DNA of 64,000 bases from UBA8958 sp964571695 (GTDB lineage Bacteria > Desulfobacterota > Syntrophia > Syntrophales > UBA8958), in the NCBI GenBank assembly GCA_964571695.1, contig CAZNDG010000011.1, forward strand, positions 1 to 64,000, written 5' to 3'. Below the pieces are notes generated by a model. It was not told the DNA's origin. It made no database searches and saw only the letters and a list, made by a program, of their open reading frames with translations. Below are positions 42,802-51,115 of the stretch, piece after piece. Both the position numbers and the translations under genes were made by a program. Every line of letters starts with the position of its first letter. Position 1 is the stretch's first letter.

Positions 42802-42830
42802 GACTATAGGAGATATTCCCGGCGGGGTCA
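42802..42830 (-). promoter_or_regulatory. Promoter of adk-helicase operon
   Basis: On the minus strand TTGACC (42830-42825), a 17-bp spacer and TATAGT (42807-42802), giving a leader of about 55 bases before the adk ATG. A 7-bp GC-rich hairpin (CCCGGCT 42838-42844 with AGCCGGG 42850-42856) lies just upstream. Confidence 0.75.
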
Positions 42831-42965
42831 AGCAAATACCCGGCTCGTGCAGCCGGGCTTGGCCTTTCGTTCCGTGTTGCCGGCGCCTCAACTTGAGCAA
42901 GGGCCGTCAATTGCATGTATTCGGCCCTGACCGTTGGAGCATGTTCAGGTGCGGCCGGATTATCC

Positions 42966-42994
42966 TTGACAGACCCCGCAGCTCCGCCTATATT
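42966..42994 (+). promoter_or_regulatory. Promoter of the MBL-fold gene
   Basis: TTGACA (42966-42971), exactly 17 bases, TATATT (42989-42994). The predicted transcription start near 43001 is only about four bases before the ATG at 43005, implying a leaderless message. Confidence 0.75.
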
Positions 42995-43004
42995 CTCCAA
43001 CATC

Positions 43005-43892
43005 ATGGGTTGCGAGGAAATACATTTCGGACCGGTTTGGTTCATTCCCGGCGTCAACCGTGGGCGCTATCCCTACTGTCATTCCCTTTATATCCAGGGA
43101 CCGGGAATAATAATCGATCCGGCCTCCGACGAAAAGCGCCTCCTGGATATCCGCGACCGAGAAGGGGTGAACGAGGTGTGGCTGAGCCATTGGCATGAAG
43201 ACCACATAACCTATCTGGACCTTTTCCCGGGAGCTGCCGTGAGGATTTCCCACCGGGACGAACCGCCTCTGGGAGACCTGGAAGTCCTTCTTGATTGGTA
43301 CAACCTGTCCGAACCCCATCGCGACCACTGGCGGCAGGTACTCACGGAAACCTTCCGCTATCGCCCTCGCCGGGCCGACGCCTACCTGACCGAAGGAGAC
43401 GTCTATTCCTTCGCCTCCACAACCGTTCAGGTGATCGGCGCCCCCGGCCATACCCCGGGTCATCTCGCCTTCTACTTCCCGGAACAGGAGGTCCTATTTT
43501 TAGGGGATTACGATATGACTTCCTTCGGCCCCTGGTATGGCGACCGCTATTCGAGTATCGAAGCCACCATCTCCTCCCTACAGCTGCTCCGGGAGATTCC
43601 GGCCCGGAGGTGGATCACCGGCCATGACACCGGCGTATTCACCGACAACGCCGATGAGCGTTGGCGCCGATACGAGGAAATCATCCATCATCGCGAAGCA
43701 AACCTCTTGAATTTCCTTGCCCGTCCCCATGATATTCAGGAAATCGTCGCCGCTTGGCTCATCTATAAGAAGCCTCGGGAACCTCTGGCCTTTTTTGAAT
43801 TCGGTGAGCGGGTGCTTAGCGTCAAGCATCTGGAGAGGCTGATGGAAAAGGGCCTGGTGGTCGAACGGAACGGCAGCTACGTCCAGGCCTGA
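43005..43892 (+). CDS. Metallo-beta-lactamase-fold hydrolase
   Basis: A 295-residue protein with the MBL metal motif SHWHEDHITYL near residue 65, GAPGHTPGHLAFYF, LGDYDMTSFGPWYGD and a final TGHDTGVF, followed by a C-terminal helical region like the winged domain of LACTB2-type hydrolases. The WFIPGVNRGRYPYCHSLYI opening is typical of these proteins. The start at 43005 is set by this N-terminus; no ribosome-binding site precedes it and the promoter -10 box ends ten bases upstream. Substrate unknown; thioester or phosphoester hydrolysis is common in the family. Confidence 0.82.
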   Translation: MGCEEIHFGPVWFIPGVNRGRYPYCHSLYIQGPGIIIDPASDEKRLLDIRDREGVNEVWLSHWHEDHITYLDLFPGAAVRISHRDEPPLGDLEVLLDWYNLSEPHRDHWRQVLTETFRYRPRRADAYLTEGDVYSFASTTVQVIGAPGHTPGHLAFYFPEQEVLFLGDYDMTSFGPWYGDRYSSIEATISSLQLLREIPARRWITGHDTGVFTDNADERWRRYEEIIHHREANLLNFLARPHDIQEIVAAWLIYKKPREPLAFFEFGERVLSVKHLERLMEKGLVVERNGSYVQA

Positions 43893-43905
43893 GGTGATAT
43901 TGTGG

Positions 43906-44544
43906 TCATAAAAATGCAATCTTCATCACGCCGTCTTTCTTGATCTCGATCAGGGCGCCGGCACCCTTCCGGCCCATGCTGCAATTGACCACCGTTGTCC
44001 CTTCCACCGCGGCGGCGCCCCGGTCCTCGTGAATATGCCCGCAGATCAGGAGCCGCGGGTGCCTTCGTTCCAAAACCTCCCGGAGCCATTTCGAGCCGCC
44101 GTGCAGGGAGGCGAATCCCCGGTCCAGGATCCCCCAGGGCGGGGTATGAGTGACCAGAATGTCCTTGTCCCCCAGTTCCTCCACCCGGGTATCAAGACCG
44201 CTGTTGTCTTTAGGCCGGAGTTTTTCCAGAAAGGGTACGCTCAGTGTCCCGCCCAATCCGATGAAGGACACCCCATCGATTACCTCTTTACGGAGCTGAA
44301 TAGAGAGTATATTTTGGTATTTTGCAAATTCTTTTTCAAGATTGGCGTTGTCCGTATTGCCGGCAACGGCCAGGATCGGAATCGATAGGCTGTCAAGGCC
44401 GGCAAAGAGATCGTCCTGATTGCCGAACCCGGTGATGTCGCCGGCCATGACCACCAGATCTGGACTGGTTGCGGCCACCGCCGACCGCATTCGTTCCAGT
44501 CGTGATTTCCGGCCATGGATGTCGGCGACGGCGTAGATCTTCAC
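43906..44544 (-). CDS. Calcineurin-like metallophosphoesterase
   Basis: A 212-residue enzyme with the full metal-ligand set: AVADIHG (Asp/His), MAGDITGFG, AVAGNTDN (family GNHD), VTHTPPWG and ICGHIHED. It is of the YfcE/phosphodiesterase type and probably cleaves a small phosphodiester or phosphomonoester. Translation starts at GTG 44544, seven bases after the bactofilin gene, so it is likely the third gene of the M23 peptidase-bactofilin operon. No signal peptide is present. Confidence 0.85.
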   Translation of the reverse strand: MKIYAVADIHGRKSRLERMRSAVAATSPDLVVMAGDITGFGNQDDLFAGLDSLSIPILAVAGNTDNANLEKEFAKYQNILSIQLRKEVIDGVSFIGLGGTLSVPFLEKLRPKDNSGLDTRVEELGDKDILVTHTPPWGILDRGFASLHGGSKWLREVLERRHPRLLICGHIHEDRGAAAVEGTTVVNCSMGRKGAGALIEIKKDGVMKIAFL

Positions 44545-44550
44545 TTCCGT

Positions 44551-44949
44551 TCAGGACTGTTCCTTGACGAGAAATTCCACGACCTTGCCGTCGCCGCACT
44601 CCCCGGAGGAATTCCCCGCCCCTTCCATCCGGACGTTCCCGTTGAATACCCCGCCGGCGGCAATAACCAGGATCCTCGTCTCGATGTCCCCGGCGACCCG
44701 GCCGGTGGCCTTGATCTCGACCTTTTCCGTGCCGTCGAGACGTCCCGTAACCGTGCCGCCAATGATGATCGTCCCGGCTTTGATGTCCCCATCCACGCAG
44801 CCGTGCTCACCGAGGATTACCTTGGCCCCCTCCACATTGCCCCGAATGGCGCCATCGATAAAGACCGCCCCGGTTGATTCCACATTGCCGGTGATCCTGG
44901 CGTTTTCCCCCAGGACCATTTTCAACCTGTCCGCTTTTCTATGGAACAC
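44551..44949 (-). CDS. Bactofilin (polymer-forming cytoskeletal protein)
   Basis: A 132-residue protein made almost entirely of the right-handed beta-helix repeat of bactofilins: short strands such as GNVESTGAVFIDGAIRGNVE and GDIKAGTIIIGGTVTG with conserved Gly and Val/Ile positions. The GTG start at 44949 has GGAGG upstream and overlaps the M23 peptidase gene by 11 bases. Bactofilins paired with LytM/M23 peptidases scaffold local wall remodelling in Hyphomonas, Helicobacter and Myxococcus, so a cell-shape role is likely. Confidence 0.9.
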   Translation of the reverse strand: MFHRKADRLKMVLGENARITGNVESTGAVFIDGAIRGNVEGAKVILGEHGCVDGDIKAGTIIIGGTVTGRLDGTEKVEIKATGRVAGDIETRILVIAAGGVFNGNVRMEGAGNSSGECGDGKVVEFLVKEQS

Positions 44950-45793
44950 GCGCCACCTCCAGACTCTGCCGTGGGTTGATCACCCGGCCTTCCTGCCAGA
45001 TCTCGTAATGGAGATGATTGCCCGTGGCATTTCCCGTCGCCCCCACGTAACCCAGGGCATCCCCCCGCTTGACCCTCTGTCCTACCCGTACGACATTGGC
45101 GCGGTTGTGGGCGTAACAGGTGGAGAAGCCGTGACCGTGTTCGACGACCACTGTATTTCCCCCGCCCCGGTTCCACCCGGCAAAGCTTACCACTCCGTCG
45201 GCGGTTGCCTGAACCGGCGTCCCCGCCGGTGCGGCGATGTCGATGCCCCGGTGCAGTTCCACCCGTCCGGTAATGGGATTGGCGCGGCTGCCGAACAGGG
45301 AGGTAATCTTTCCGGTTACGGGAAATCCCCGGGGAGTTGCCATATACAAATCCTTCTGGTTTCTAAGGTAGTCTCTGATACCAGCCACGGTTTCCATTGA
45401 TATTTCGATTTGTTTCTGAATCTGATACATATCCACCGTACCCATGTCGGCGGATTCGTAACTCTCCAGGATCTTTCCCTTGGAACCCTGGGACATCAGC
45501 GCTTTGAGTTCACCCTCCATTTGCTTGACGGCACTTAAGGCGGCATTGAATTCACCGACCTTGGCGGTGTAGTCACGCATCTGATGCTCCATCACCTGAT
45601 ACCGGACCAGGTCTCCAATCATCGAACCGGCGTAAATAATACCCAGTATGGTAAGGATGGAGATCAAGGGTATGAATAAAAATGGGATGTTCAGGTTGAA
45701 GGAATGTTTAGCGTGGTGATGGGGGATGAACATGATGGTGACCGGAGCGACCACCCGCTTGATTACATGGCGGATTTGTTCCTTTTTCCACAT
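44939..45793 (-). CDS. Bactofilin-linked M23 peptidase (LytM/LmdC-like)
   Basis: A 284-residue inner-membrane-anchored periplasmic peptidase. A single hydrophobic helix spans about 35-58 after a basic N-terminus, then a coiled-coil-like stretch to about 145. The peptidase domain follows, with HRGIDIAAPAGTPV (His and Asp zinc ligands), VVVEHGHGFSTCYAH and GNHLHYEIW. All catalytic ligands are present, so it should cut peptidoglycan cross-links. It overlaps the bactofilin gene, the arrangement seen for shape-determining pairs in other bacteria. Confidence 0.9.
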   Translation of the reverse strand: MWKKEQIRHVIKRVVAPVTIMFIPHHHAKHSFNLNIPFLFIPLISILTILGIIYAGSMIGDLVRYQVMEHQMRDYTAKVGEFNAALSAVKQMEGELKALMSQGSKGKILESYESADMGTVDMYQIQKQIEISMETVAGIRDYLRNQKDLYMATPRGFPVTGKITSLFGSRANPITGRVELHRGIDIAAPAGTPVQATADGVVSFAGWNRGGGNTVVVEHGHGFSTCYAHNRANVVRVGQRVKRGDALGYVGATGNATGNHLHYEIWQEGRVINPRQSLEVARVP

Positions 45794-46271
45794 AATTGCT
45801 CCTTTATCGGCAAACGTAAAGATCTAACTGCTTTTCCGGTTCCGGTATGCCGCATTGATCGCACCTCGGGGCAGGCACGGATCTCCTTTTCTGTGCCCTC
45901 GACCGGCGGTTTAATGCAGCGACATACGCGAAAAGTGTAAACCAGAACTCCGGTCACGGATTGCGTGACTCCGGCCCCAGAGAACTGTCTCTATATGCGA
46001 AAGGAAAAGGAAATTGCAAGCGATATTATTTATTTCAGAATTATTACAATATGTTGACTTTATTGTTTAAAGTAAATGCTCAATATTTGTCAGGTTTTTA
46101 ATCCCGGTTGCGACGGTCCTTTTGGGCTCTCCGCAGTTAAATTTCCGGAGACCTGCCGTGAGAATGTCAAAAACGCCCTTGTTTTCTTGGAAGGTTGTGC
46201 TATGAGGCGGATGTAGAGGCAAACCACAGTCGGTAGGACCGGCTGATGAAATTTTGAGGAGAGCATATATC
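45794..46271 (+). other. 478-bp intergenic region with a possibly structured leader
   Basis: No convincing gene. 46000-46085 is AT-rich with TTGACT at 46053-46058. 46100-46260 contains nested complementary segments: TCTCCG with CGGAGA (about 46130-46152), flanked by ACGG and CCGT, and GTCGGT with ACCGGC (about 46228-46243), just before the start at 46272. This could be a structured RNA leader of the next gene; it does not match any riboswitch consensus I can recall. Confidence 0.3.
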
Positions 46272-46637
46272 ATGGATGCCGCAACGGATCAAAAACCGGA
46301 AAAGGTACGCATTAACCAGAACAATCTCTATCGGGAGGAAATCTTCACCGATATGACCGTCGGCTCCCTGCATCAACTAACACCGGTCAAGGCCAACGGG
46401 GAAGCGGACAAACAGCGCAAGGTCCTGTACATCGGCAATACCCAGTTGATAACCAAGCAGGGTCCCCTGCCCATCCGCTTCCCCATCGAAGCGAAAAACC
46501 TCCAACAGGCAGCGGAAAAATTCCCGGAGGCCATGGAGAGCTTTGTTGGCATGATGATCGCCCAGGCCAAAGAGATGCAACGCCAGGAAGAGTCCCGCAT
46601 CATCGTTCCGGGGTCCGGGAACATAAAATTGGCCTGA
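46272..46637 (+). CDS. Conserved hypothetical cytoplasmic protein
   Basis: A 121-residue protein that I do not recognise. It has no signal or membrane segment. The middle part (VLYIGNTQLITKQGPLPIRF) reads as beta strands and the C-terminal half (ANKLQQAAEKF-like, then MMIAQAKEMQRQEESR) as an amphipathic helix. The ATG at 46272 has GAGGAG nine bases upstream; an in-frame TTG at 46254 is less likely. It stands alone downstream of the structured leader and upstream of the decaying region. Confidence 0.65.
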   Translation: MDAATDQKPEKVRINQNNLYREEIFTDMTVGSLHQLTPVKANGEADKQRKVLYIGNTQLITKQGPLPIRFPIEAKNLQQAAEKFPEAMESFVGMMIAQAKEMQRQEESRIIVPGSGNIKLA

Positions 46638-46770
46638 TATTCCAGAGCAAAGCTCATAAAATAAATGAGGGGTAAAAAAGGGGTTGACCGTCCATGATGA
46701 AAATGACCTTTCTTCGGCTTTGGCCCACGGCTAAAAAAACATCATGGGTCCCACGGATTCTCAAAGTAAG

Positions 46771-47463
46771 TCAAGGCATGATGATCAACGGCGTATGGCC
46801 TTCATAAACCAGATCGTTGATGAGGAATTTTCTGGCTATCTGGTCCATGAACATCCTTGATCCTCTTTGAACCACGATGAATTCGTTTTGTTTCTGTTTT
46901 ATGATCTTCTTGAGGTCCCGCCATGATTTCTCCCCAAGATACAGCTCATAAGCGGTCTCTTTATTGTCGGAATATAATTGCGACAGCTACTTGAGATACC
47001 TCTCCGTGGCCTCCCGGTCGTCTTCTGGCGTTACGACGGAAAAAAAGACGATTTTCGATCCTTCCTCTCCATTGAGACGAATAATTTTGTTCAATTCGAT
47101 GAGATTCAGGGGATAGCTTTGNNNNNNNNNNNNNNNNNNNNNNNNNNNNNNNNNNNNNNNNNNNNNNNNNNNNNNNNNNNNNNNNNNNNNNNNNNNNNNN
47201 NNNNNNNNNNNNNNNNNNNNNGGAGCGCAGCAGCGGGCATACTGAGGCATGGCTACGATCAGATTGTCTATTCCGTCTATAATATTCACGGCCTGGCTGC
47301 CGATGAAGATCTTCTTCAGAAGTCCCGTACCCTTGATGCCAAAAAAAACCAAATGGTTGAAAGTCTTTTTGAGTAATTCACGCAAAACGGAGACCATATT
47401 TTCCTCGGATACGAGATGCTGAATCGGAGTCGCTGGCGGCAGAACATTTTCCGGAATAAACAA
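46771..47463 (-). pseudogene. Broken universal-stress-type protein gene spanning the assembly gap
   Basis: Reading the minus strand, the first part ends a USP domain with the ATP-binding pattern G-2X-G-9X-G-S (GIKGTGLLKKIFIGS). After the N gap a second domain runs to ERYLK, then an in-frame TAG at 46989-46987. The same frame then continues for another 71 codons (LSQLYSDNKETAYELYLGEK to EGHTPLIIMP) and stops at 46771. No ATG or GTG start with a binding site is found; 47463 is a TTG and homology-like sequence may begin earlier. So the gene has at least one nonsense mutation and a doubtful start. An assembly error near the gap is an alternative. Confidence 0.65.
47122..47221. other. Assembly gap (100 N)
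   Basis: Exactly 100 unknown bases, the usual placeholder for a gap of unknown size between contigs. Reading frames crossing it are not meaningful. Confidence 0.99.
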
Positions 47464-47561
47464 AATTATCCTTAAATCCAGCCGTTTTCTGTTATTAGGA
47501 CAGATCGTCCCGGCATATCACCCGCTTGTCAACAGGTGCAGACATAACGTAAGGAAAAGAC

Positions 47562-49712
47562 ATGGTTGAAGGCAATGTGTTCTATGAAGTGGCCCTGATC
47601 CTGGGGATGGCAACCCTCTTCGGCGTCATCGGCCAAAGGCTGCGACAGCCCCTGATCATCATGTTTCTTGCGGCCGGCATTGCCGCGGGTCCTTCCGCCC
47701 TCGGCATTATCTCCAGCTACGACCAGATCGAGCTGCTGGCCCATATCGGCATTTCCCTGCTGCTGTTCATTGTCGGGCTCAAACTGGATCTGGGCCTTAT
47801 CCGCACCATGGGTCCGGTAGCTATGGCCACGGGACTGGGACAGATCATCTTTACCTCCATCTTCGGGTTTGCCATTGCCCTGGCTCTAAGCTATTCCTTC
47901 ATCAGCTCCGTCTATATCGCTGTAACCCTTACATTTTCCAGCACCATCATCATTGTGAAGCTCCTTTCCGATAAAAAGGAGATTGATTCTCTGCATGGTC
48001 AGATCGCCCTGGGATTCCTGATTGTTCAAGACATCGCGGCCATCCTGGCCCTGGTGGGCCTCACCTTTTTCCGTGCGGGCCCCGAAGGGGAACAATCCAT
48101 GGCCCTCACGCTCCTGTGGATTACCCTCAAGGGGCTGGGGTTTGTGGGGGTGGTGGGCCTCCTGATGTGGCGCGTCCTGCCCTGGCTCACCCAGCGTTTG
48201 GCCTATTCCCAGGAAATATTGACTTTATTTTCCATCTCCTGGACCGTCATTCTCAGCATGGTCAGCGATTATCTCGGCTTCAGCAAGGAGGTGGGGGCCT
48301 TTCTGGCGGGCGTCTCCCTGGCGTCCACCGAATACCGTGACGCCATCGGCGGCCGCCTTGCCAGTCTGCGGGATTTCCTGCTCCTCTTTTTCTTTATCGA
48401 TCTCGGGGCGCGTCTCGATTGGACCGCCGTCGGATCCCAGATCGGTCCCGCGATCATCTTTTCCCTTTTCGTCCTCATCGGCAACCCCCTCATTGTCCTC
48501 GTCATTATGGGTGTCATGGGCTACCGCCGCCGGACGAGCTTCCTGGCCGGCCTGACCGTAGCCCAGATCAGCGAGTTTTCCCTCATCGTTGCCGCCCTTG
48601 GTTTCAGCCTTGGCCACATCACCGCCCCCGTCGTGGGCCTAATCACCCTTGTCGGCGTGGTGACGATCCTGGCCTCGACCTATATGATCCTCTATTCGGG
48701 CCCCCTCTACCAACTATTATCCAAACCGCTGAAAATATTTGAAAAAAAGAATCCGCAACGGGAGGCGGCGGAGTGCTGCCTTTACGATGCAGCGGAGACG
48801 GATGCGATCCTCGTCGGTTTGGGATCCTATGGCGGCGCCCTGGCCGAACACCTCCTGCGGCGGCGCAAAAGGATAATCGCCGTGGACTTCGATCCCGCGG
48901 TCCTGAAAAAATGGCGGCAACAGGGGGTCAGCGTCCTGTACGGGGATATCGGCGACCCGGAAATCCACGAACAACTCCCCCTCGACAAGACCCGCTGGAT
49001 AGTGAGTACCGTGCGGATCCGCGAGCTGAACCTTTCCCTCCTGCAAATGCTGAAGAATCGCGGCTACCAGGGAAACCTGGCTCTTACGGCCGCGGCCCCC
49101 CAGGATGCGACGGCATACGAGCGTGCCGGGGTGCCGGTGATCTTCCGTCCTTACCTGGATTTAGGGGAGCAGGCCGCCGACACACTGACCCACGCCATGG
49201 ATGTCCTGCAGGGAATGGCCGATTGGAAGATCCAGTTCCGGGAGGTGCGCTTGCCCTCGGGATCCATCTATTCGGGACAGTACGTGCAGGACATTCCGCT
49301 GCGCTCCCAGACCGGTGTTTCCATTCTGGCAGTGACCAGGGCCGGTCGCCATTACTACGATCCGGAACCGAATTTCCGGATTTATCCGGGTGACCGCCTG
49401 ATACTGACGGGCGCCCTGGATGATCTCTTGGAAGCGGAGAGGCTGCTCCGGGAGACGGATATTCATGCTGAAACCGAGGCCGGCGACAACATTCGCCTTG
49501 AGGAGGTCAAGTTGGGAGCCGCTTCCGTTGTCACGGGGCGTACCCTGGGGGAGACGGCCTTCCGGAAGCGTTACGGCATCAGTGTGATCGGCATATTGCG
49601 GGAAGAAAAACTTTTGAAAGCCCCGGGTCCTGATGAGCGACTCCACGCCGGCGACAGGCTCCTCGTGCTGGGCGACGCCGACTCCATCACAGCTTTCCGG
49701 GCACATTCGTAG
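47562..49712 (+). CDS. CPA2-family cation:proton antiporter with TrkA-N and TrkA-C domains (KefB/KefC-like)
   Basis: A 716-residue membrane transporter. Residues 1-385 contain about twelve to thirteen membrane helices with LFIVGLKLDL, TLTFSSTIIIVKLLSD, GFLIVQDIAAI (ion-binding Asp) and EVGAFLAGVSL. A cytoplasmic TrkA-N/RCK domain follows (ILVGLGSYGGALAEHLL, VDFDPAVLKKW, VLYGDIGDPE), and two TrkA-C domains complete the protein near 560-630 and 640-715. K+ or Na+ efflux in exchange for protons, gated by nucleotide or another ligand, is expected. It sits between two broken genes and has no operon partner. Confidence 0.88.
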   Translation: MVEGNVFYEVALILGMATLFGVIGQRLRQPLIIMFLAAGIAAGPSALGIISSYDQIELLAHIGISLLLFIVGLKLDLGLIRTMGPVAMATGLGQIIFTSIFGFAIALALSYSFISSVYIAVTLTFSSTIIIVKLLSDKKEIDSLHGQIALGFLIVQDIAAILALVGLTFFRAGPEGEQSMALTLLWITLKGLGFVGVVGLLMWRVLPWLTQRLAYSQEILTLFSISWTVILSMVSDYLGFSKEVGAFLAGVSLASTEYRDAIGGRLASLRDFLLLFFFIDLGARLDWTAVGSQIGPAIIFSLFVLIGNPLIVLVIMGVMGYRRRTSFLAGLTVAQISEFSLIVAALGFSLGHITAPVVGLITLVGVVTILASTYMILYSGPLYQLLSKPLKIFEKKNPQREAAECCLYDAAETDAILVGLGSYGGALAEHLLRRRKRIIAVDFDPAVLKKWRQQGVSVLYGDIGDPEIHEQLPLDKTRWIVSTVRIRELNLSLLQMLKNRGYQGNLALTAAAPQDATAYERAGVPVIFRPYLDLGEQAADTLTHAMDVLQGMADWKIQFREVRLPSGSIYSGQYVQDIPLRSQTGVSILAVTRAGRHYYDPEPNFRIYPGDRLILTGALDDLLEAERLLRETDIHAETEAGDNIRLEEVKLGAASVVTGRTLGETAFRKRYGISVIGILREEKLLKAPGPDERLHAGDRLLVLGDADSITAFRAHS

Positions 49713-49837
49713 GAAGGGTAAGGCGGTGACGTCCCCCCGATGGGATTGCACCCCAGTTAGGTTTCCGCTAAGGGCTGATAAGTTGCGAACCCCTTGTCAA
49801 GCTGCAGGCTTGGGCGGGTATTAGTAATTTAAGGCGA

Positions 49838-50351
49838 TCAGGGGTAATCGACAAATATCAATTTTCCGGTGTCAAAACCTGAATTGGCCGCTTTAGCCGT
49901 GAGGATAGCTAATGTATCCCTGCTCATTTCCGGGGCTCTGGCCAGAATCCACAAATATGATTTATCCGGGCCGCATATGAGGGCATATTGGTAATCCTAA
50001 TGGTCGAGTTCAAATACGATATACGAGCCCAAAGAGGGACTAAAAAAAAGAGGCTTTCAGGTATCCTTGATCCGAACCCTTAACGAAATAGGCCTTCCCT
50101 TCGGCTTCCTTCCAGGCCTTGTCGTTAAGAGAATAACCGCGATTTAGAACTCTGACCCCGCCGTTGGCCAGCAAACTGTAGTCCGCGGTCACCCGGGTCA
50201 AACCGCGCTCAAAAGAATGATCCAGCCTGGCGATTTCGTACCAATGCCATAGATATTTCTCCAACTTGAAATTATCTACGGGTTTTACATTTTCAGGGAT
50301 TCCGACACACCCCATCAAAATAAACGCCAATATTATCGATATTATTTTCAT
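49838..50351 (-). pseudogene. blc: Outer-membrane lipocalin (Blc-like), frameshifted
   Basis: The first 103 codons give a lipoprotein signal (FILMGC lipobox) and the Blc core YLWHWYEIARLDHSFERGL, VTADYSLLANGGVRV and NRGYSLNDKAWKEAEGKA, ending at KASFF. There, a run of eight T (50049-50042) causes a stop. Dropping one T restores the frame: SPSLGSYIVFELDH, then a TAG, then DYQYALICGPDKSYLWILAR and on to GKLIFVDYP with a proper stop at 49838. The intact protein would be about 170 residues, the normal Blc length. Two independent lesions argue for a true pseudogene, though the homopolymer could be a sequencing error. Confidence 0.8.
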
Positions 50352-50592
50352 TTTTTCCTGAAACTTTCGAGCCGTAGGGTCCTCTGTGTCAGGCGGTCCC
50401 GGACAACGATTCTTCGCACCGTTTTTGTCTCTTGTGCGGGGCCATTGCTACGCATCTGCCTGAGACGACAACCGGAATAATATTTACCCGTTCTTGGCTG
50501 CCTGATTCATGCCGAGAGAGCTTTGCATAACCGTGGAAAAACGGTTCGCACGCAACGAATCAAATGTTTTTCGCCATGGCGTGATTGAACTT

Positions 50593-50680
50593 AACACCTT
50601 GTAATAAATAATATTTATACGTTAACCATTCAGAAGCGAAAAAGATTTCTGAGCCGCGGCGAAGCCATTTTTCAAAGGTC
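50593..50680 (+). repeat. 88-bp dispersed repeat, copy B (uninterrupted)
   Basis: Aligns without gaps to 1-38 joined to 199-248 (77 of 88 identical). The point where copy A carries the 153-bp MITE is intact here, with a single AACCATT at 50624-50630 in place of the duplicated AACTATT. Internal inverted segments (ATAAATAATATTTAT; GAAAAAG with the reverse of ATTTTTC) suggest a foldable element. The surrounding 50352-50592 shows no gene. Confidence 0.75.
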
Positions 50681-50875
50681 ACGCCGAAGATATCGCTTAC
50701 AGCGGTGCCCGTTACTCTGAAATGTACCGTAAATCGACTGGTTGCCCTAAAGTTGATCGAATATAGGCAGATCGAATATATCTGTCAACAGGATATTTTC
50801 CTTCTGAAAGCCAATGTTTATCCGTGGAGCAAATCGGAATCGGTAAAAATGTGTGAGAGTTAATCCAGAGCAAAC

Positions 50876-50909
50876 AAAAAGGGGCTACAGAATAACTCTG
50901 TAACCCCTT
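50876..50909 (-). terminator. Intrinsic terminator after tRNA-Pro
   Basis: On the minus strand AGGGGTTACAG pairs with CTGTAGCCCCT (one G-U/T-G mismatch position) around a short loop, followed by TTTTTG. It ends transcription about ten bases after the tRNA CCA. Confidence 0.85.
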
Positions 50910-50917
50910 GATTTTCA

Positions 50918-50994
<77 letters not shown>

Positions 50995-51079
50995 ACCGAT
51001 GGCTAACATCAGGCTGCACCTTTATCATCGAGCACCAGGCCTGTCAAGCGCAATCAATTCTTCCGGCTATGAAAATATC

Positions 51080-51109
51080 TTGCATTTCCACTCTAAAATT
51101 TCGTAATAT
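51080..51109 (+). promoter_or_regulatory. Promoter of the lytic transglycosylase gene
   Basis: TTGCAT (51080-51085), an 18-bp spacer and TAATAT (51104-51109). The predicted start is about 51116, the first base of the ATG, so the message would be leaderless. Confidence 0.55.
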
Positions 51110-51115
51110 GCCGCA

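Noticed and set aside
42838..42856. GC-rich hairpin between adk and the MBL gene as a terminator
   Set aside because: No T-run on either side, and it sits between two divergent promoters where no transcript needs to end.
46067..46273. 68-codon minus-strand frame before the hypothetical gene
   Set aside because: No ribosome-binding site or recognisable composition, and it overlaps the structured-looking leader of the plus-strand gene.
46978..47376. Plus-strand frame across the N gap
   Set aside because: It depends on the arbitrary 100-N spacer and is antisense to the clearly protein-like universal-stress-type frame.
46771..50351. TAG codons in the two broken genes as recoded pyrrolysine
   Set aside because: TAG is used as a normal stop in several intact genes here (sensor-Ack-PduL, panB, Re-citrate-synthase-like), and the lipocalin also has a frameshift, so decay or sequencing error is simpler.
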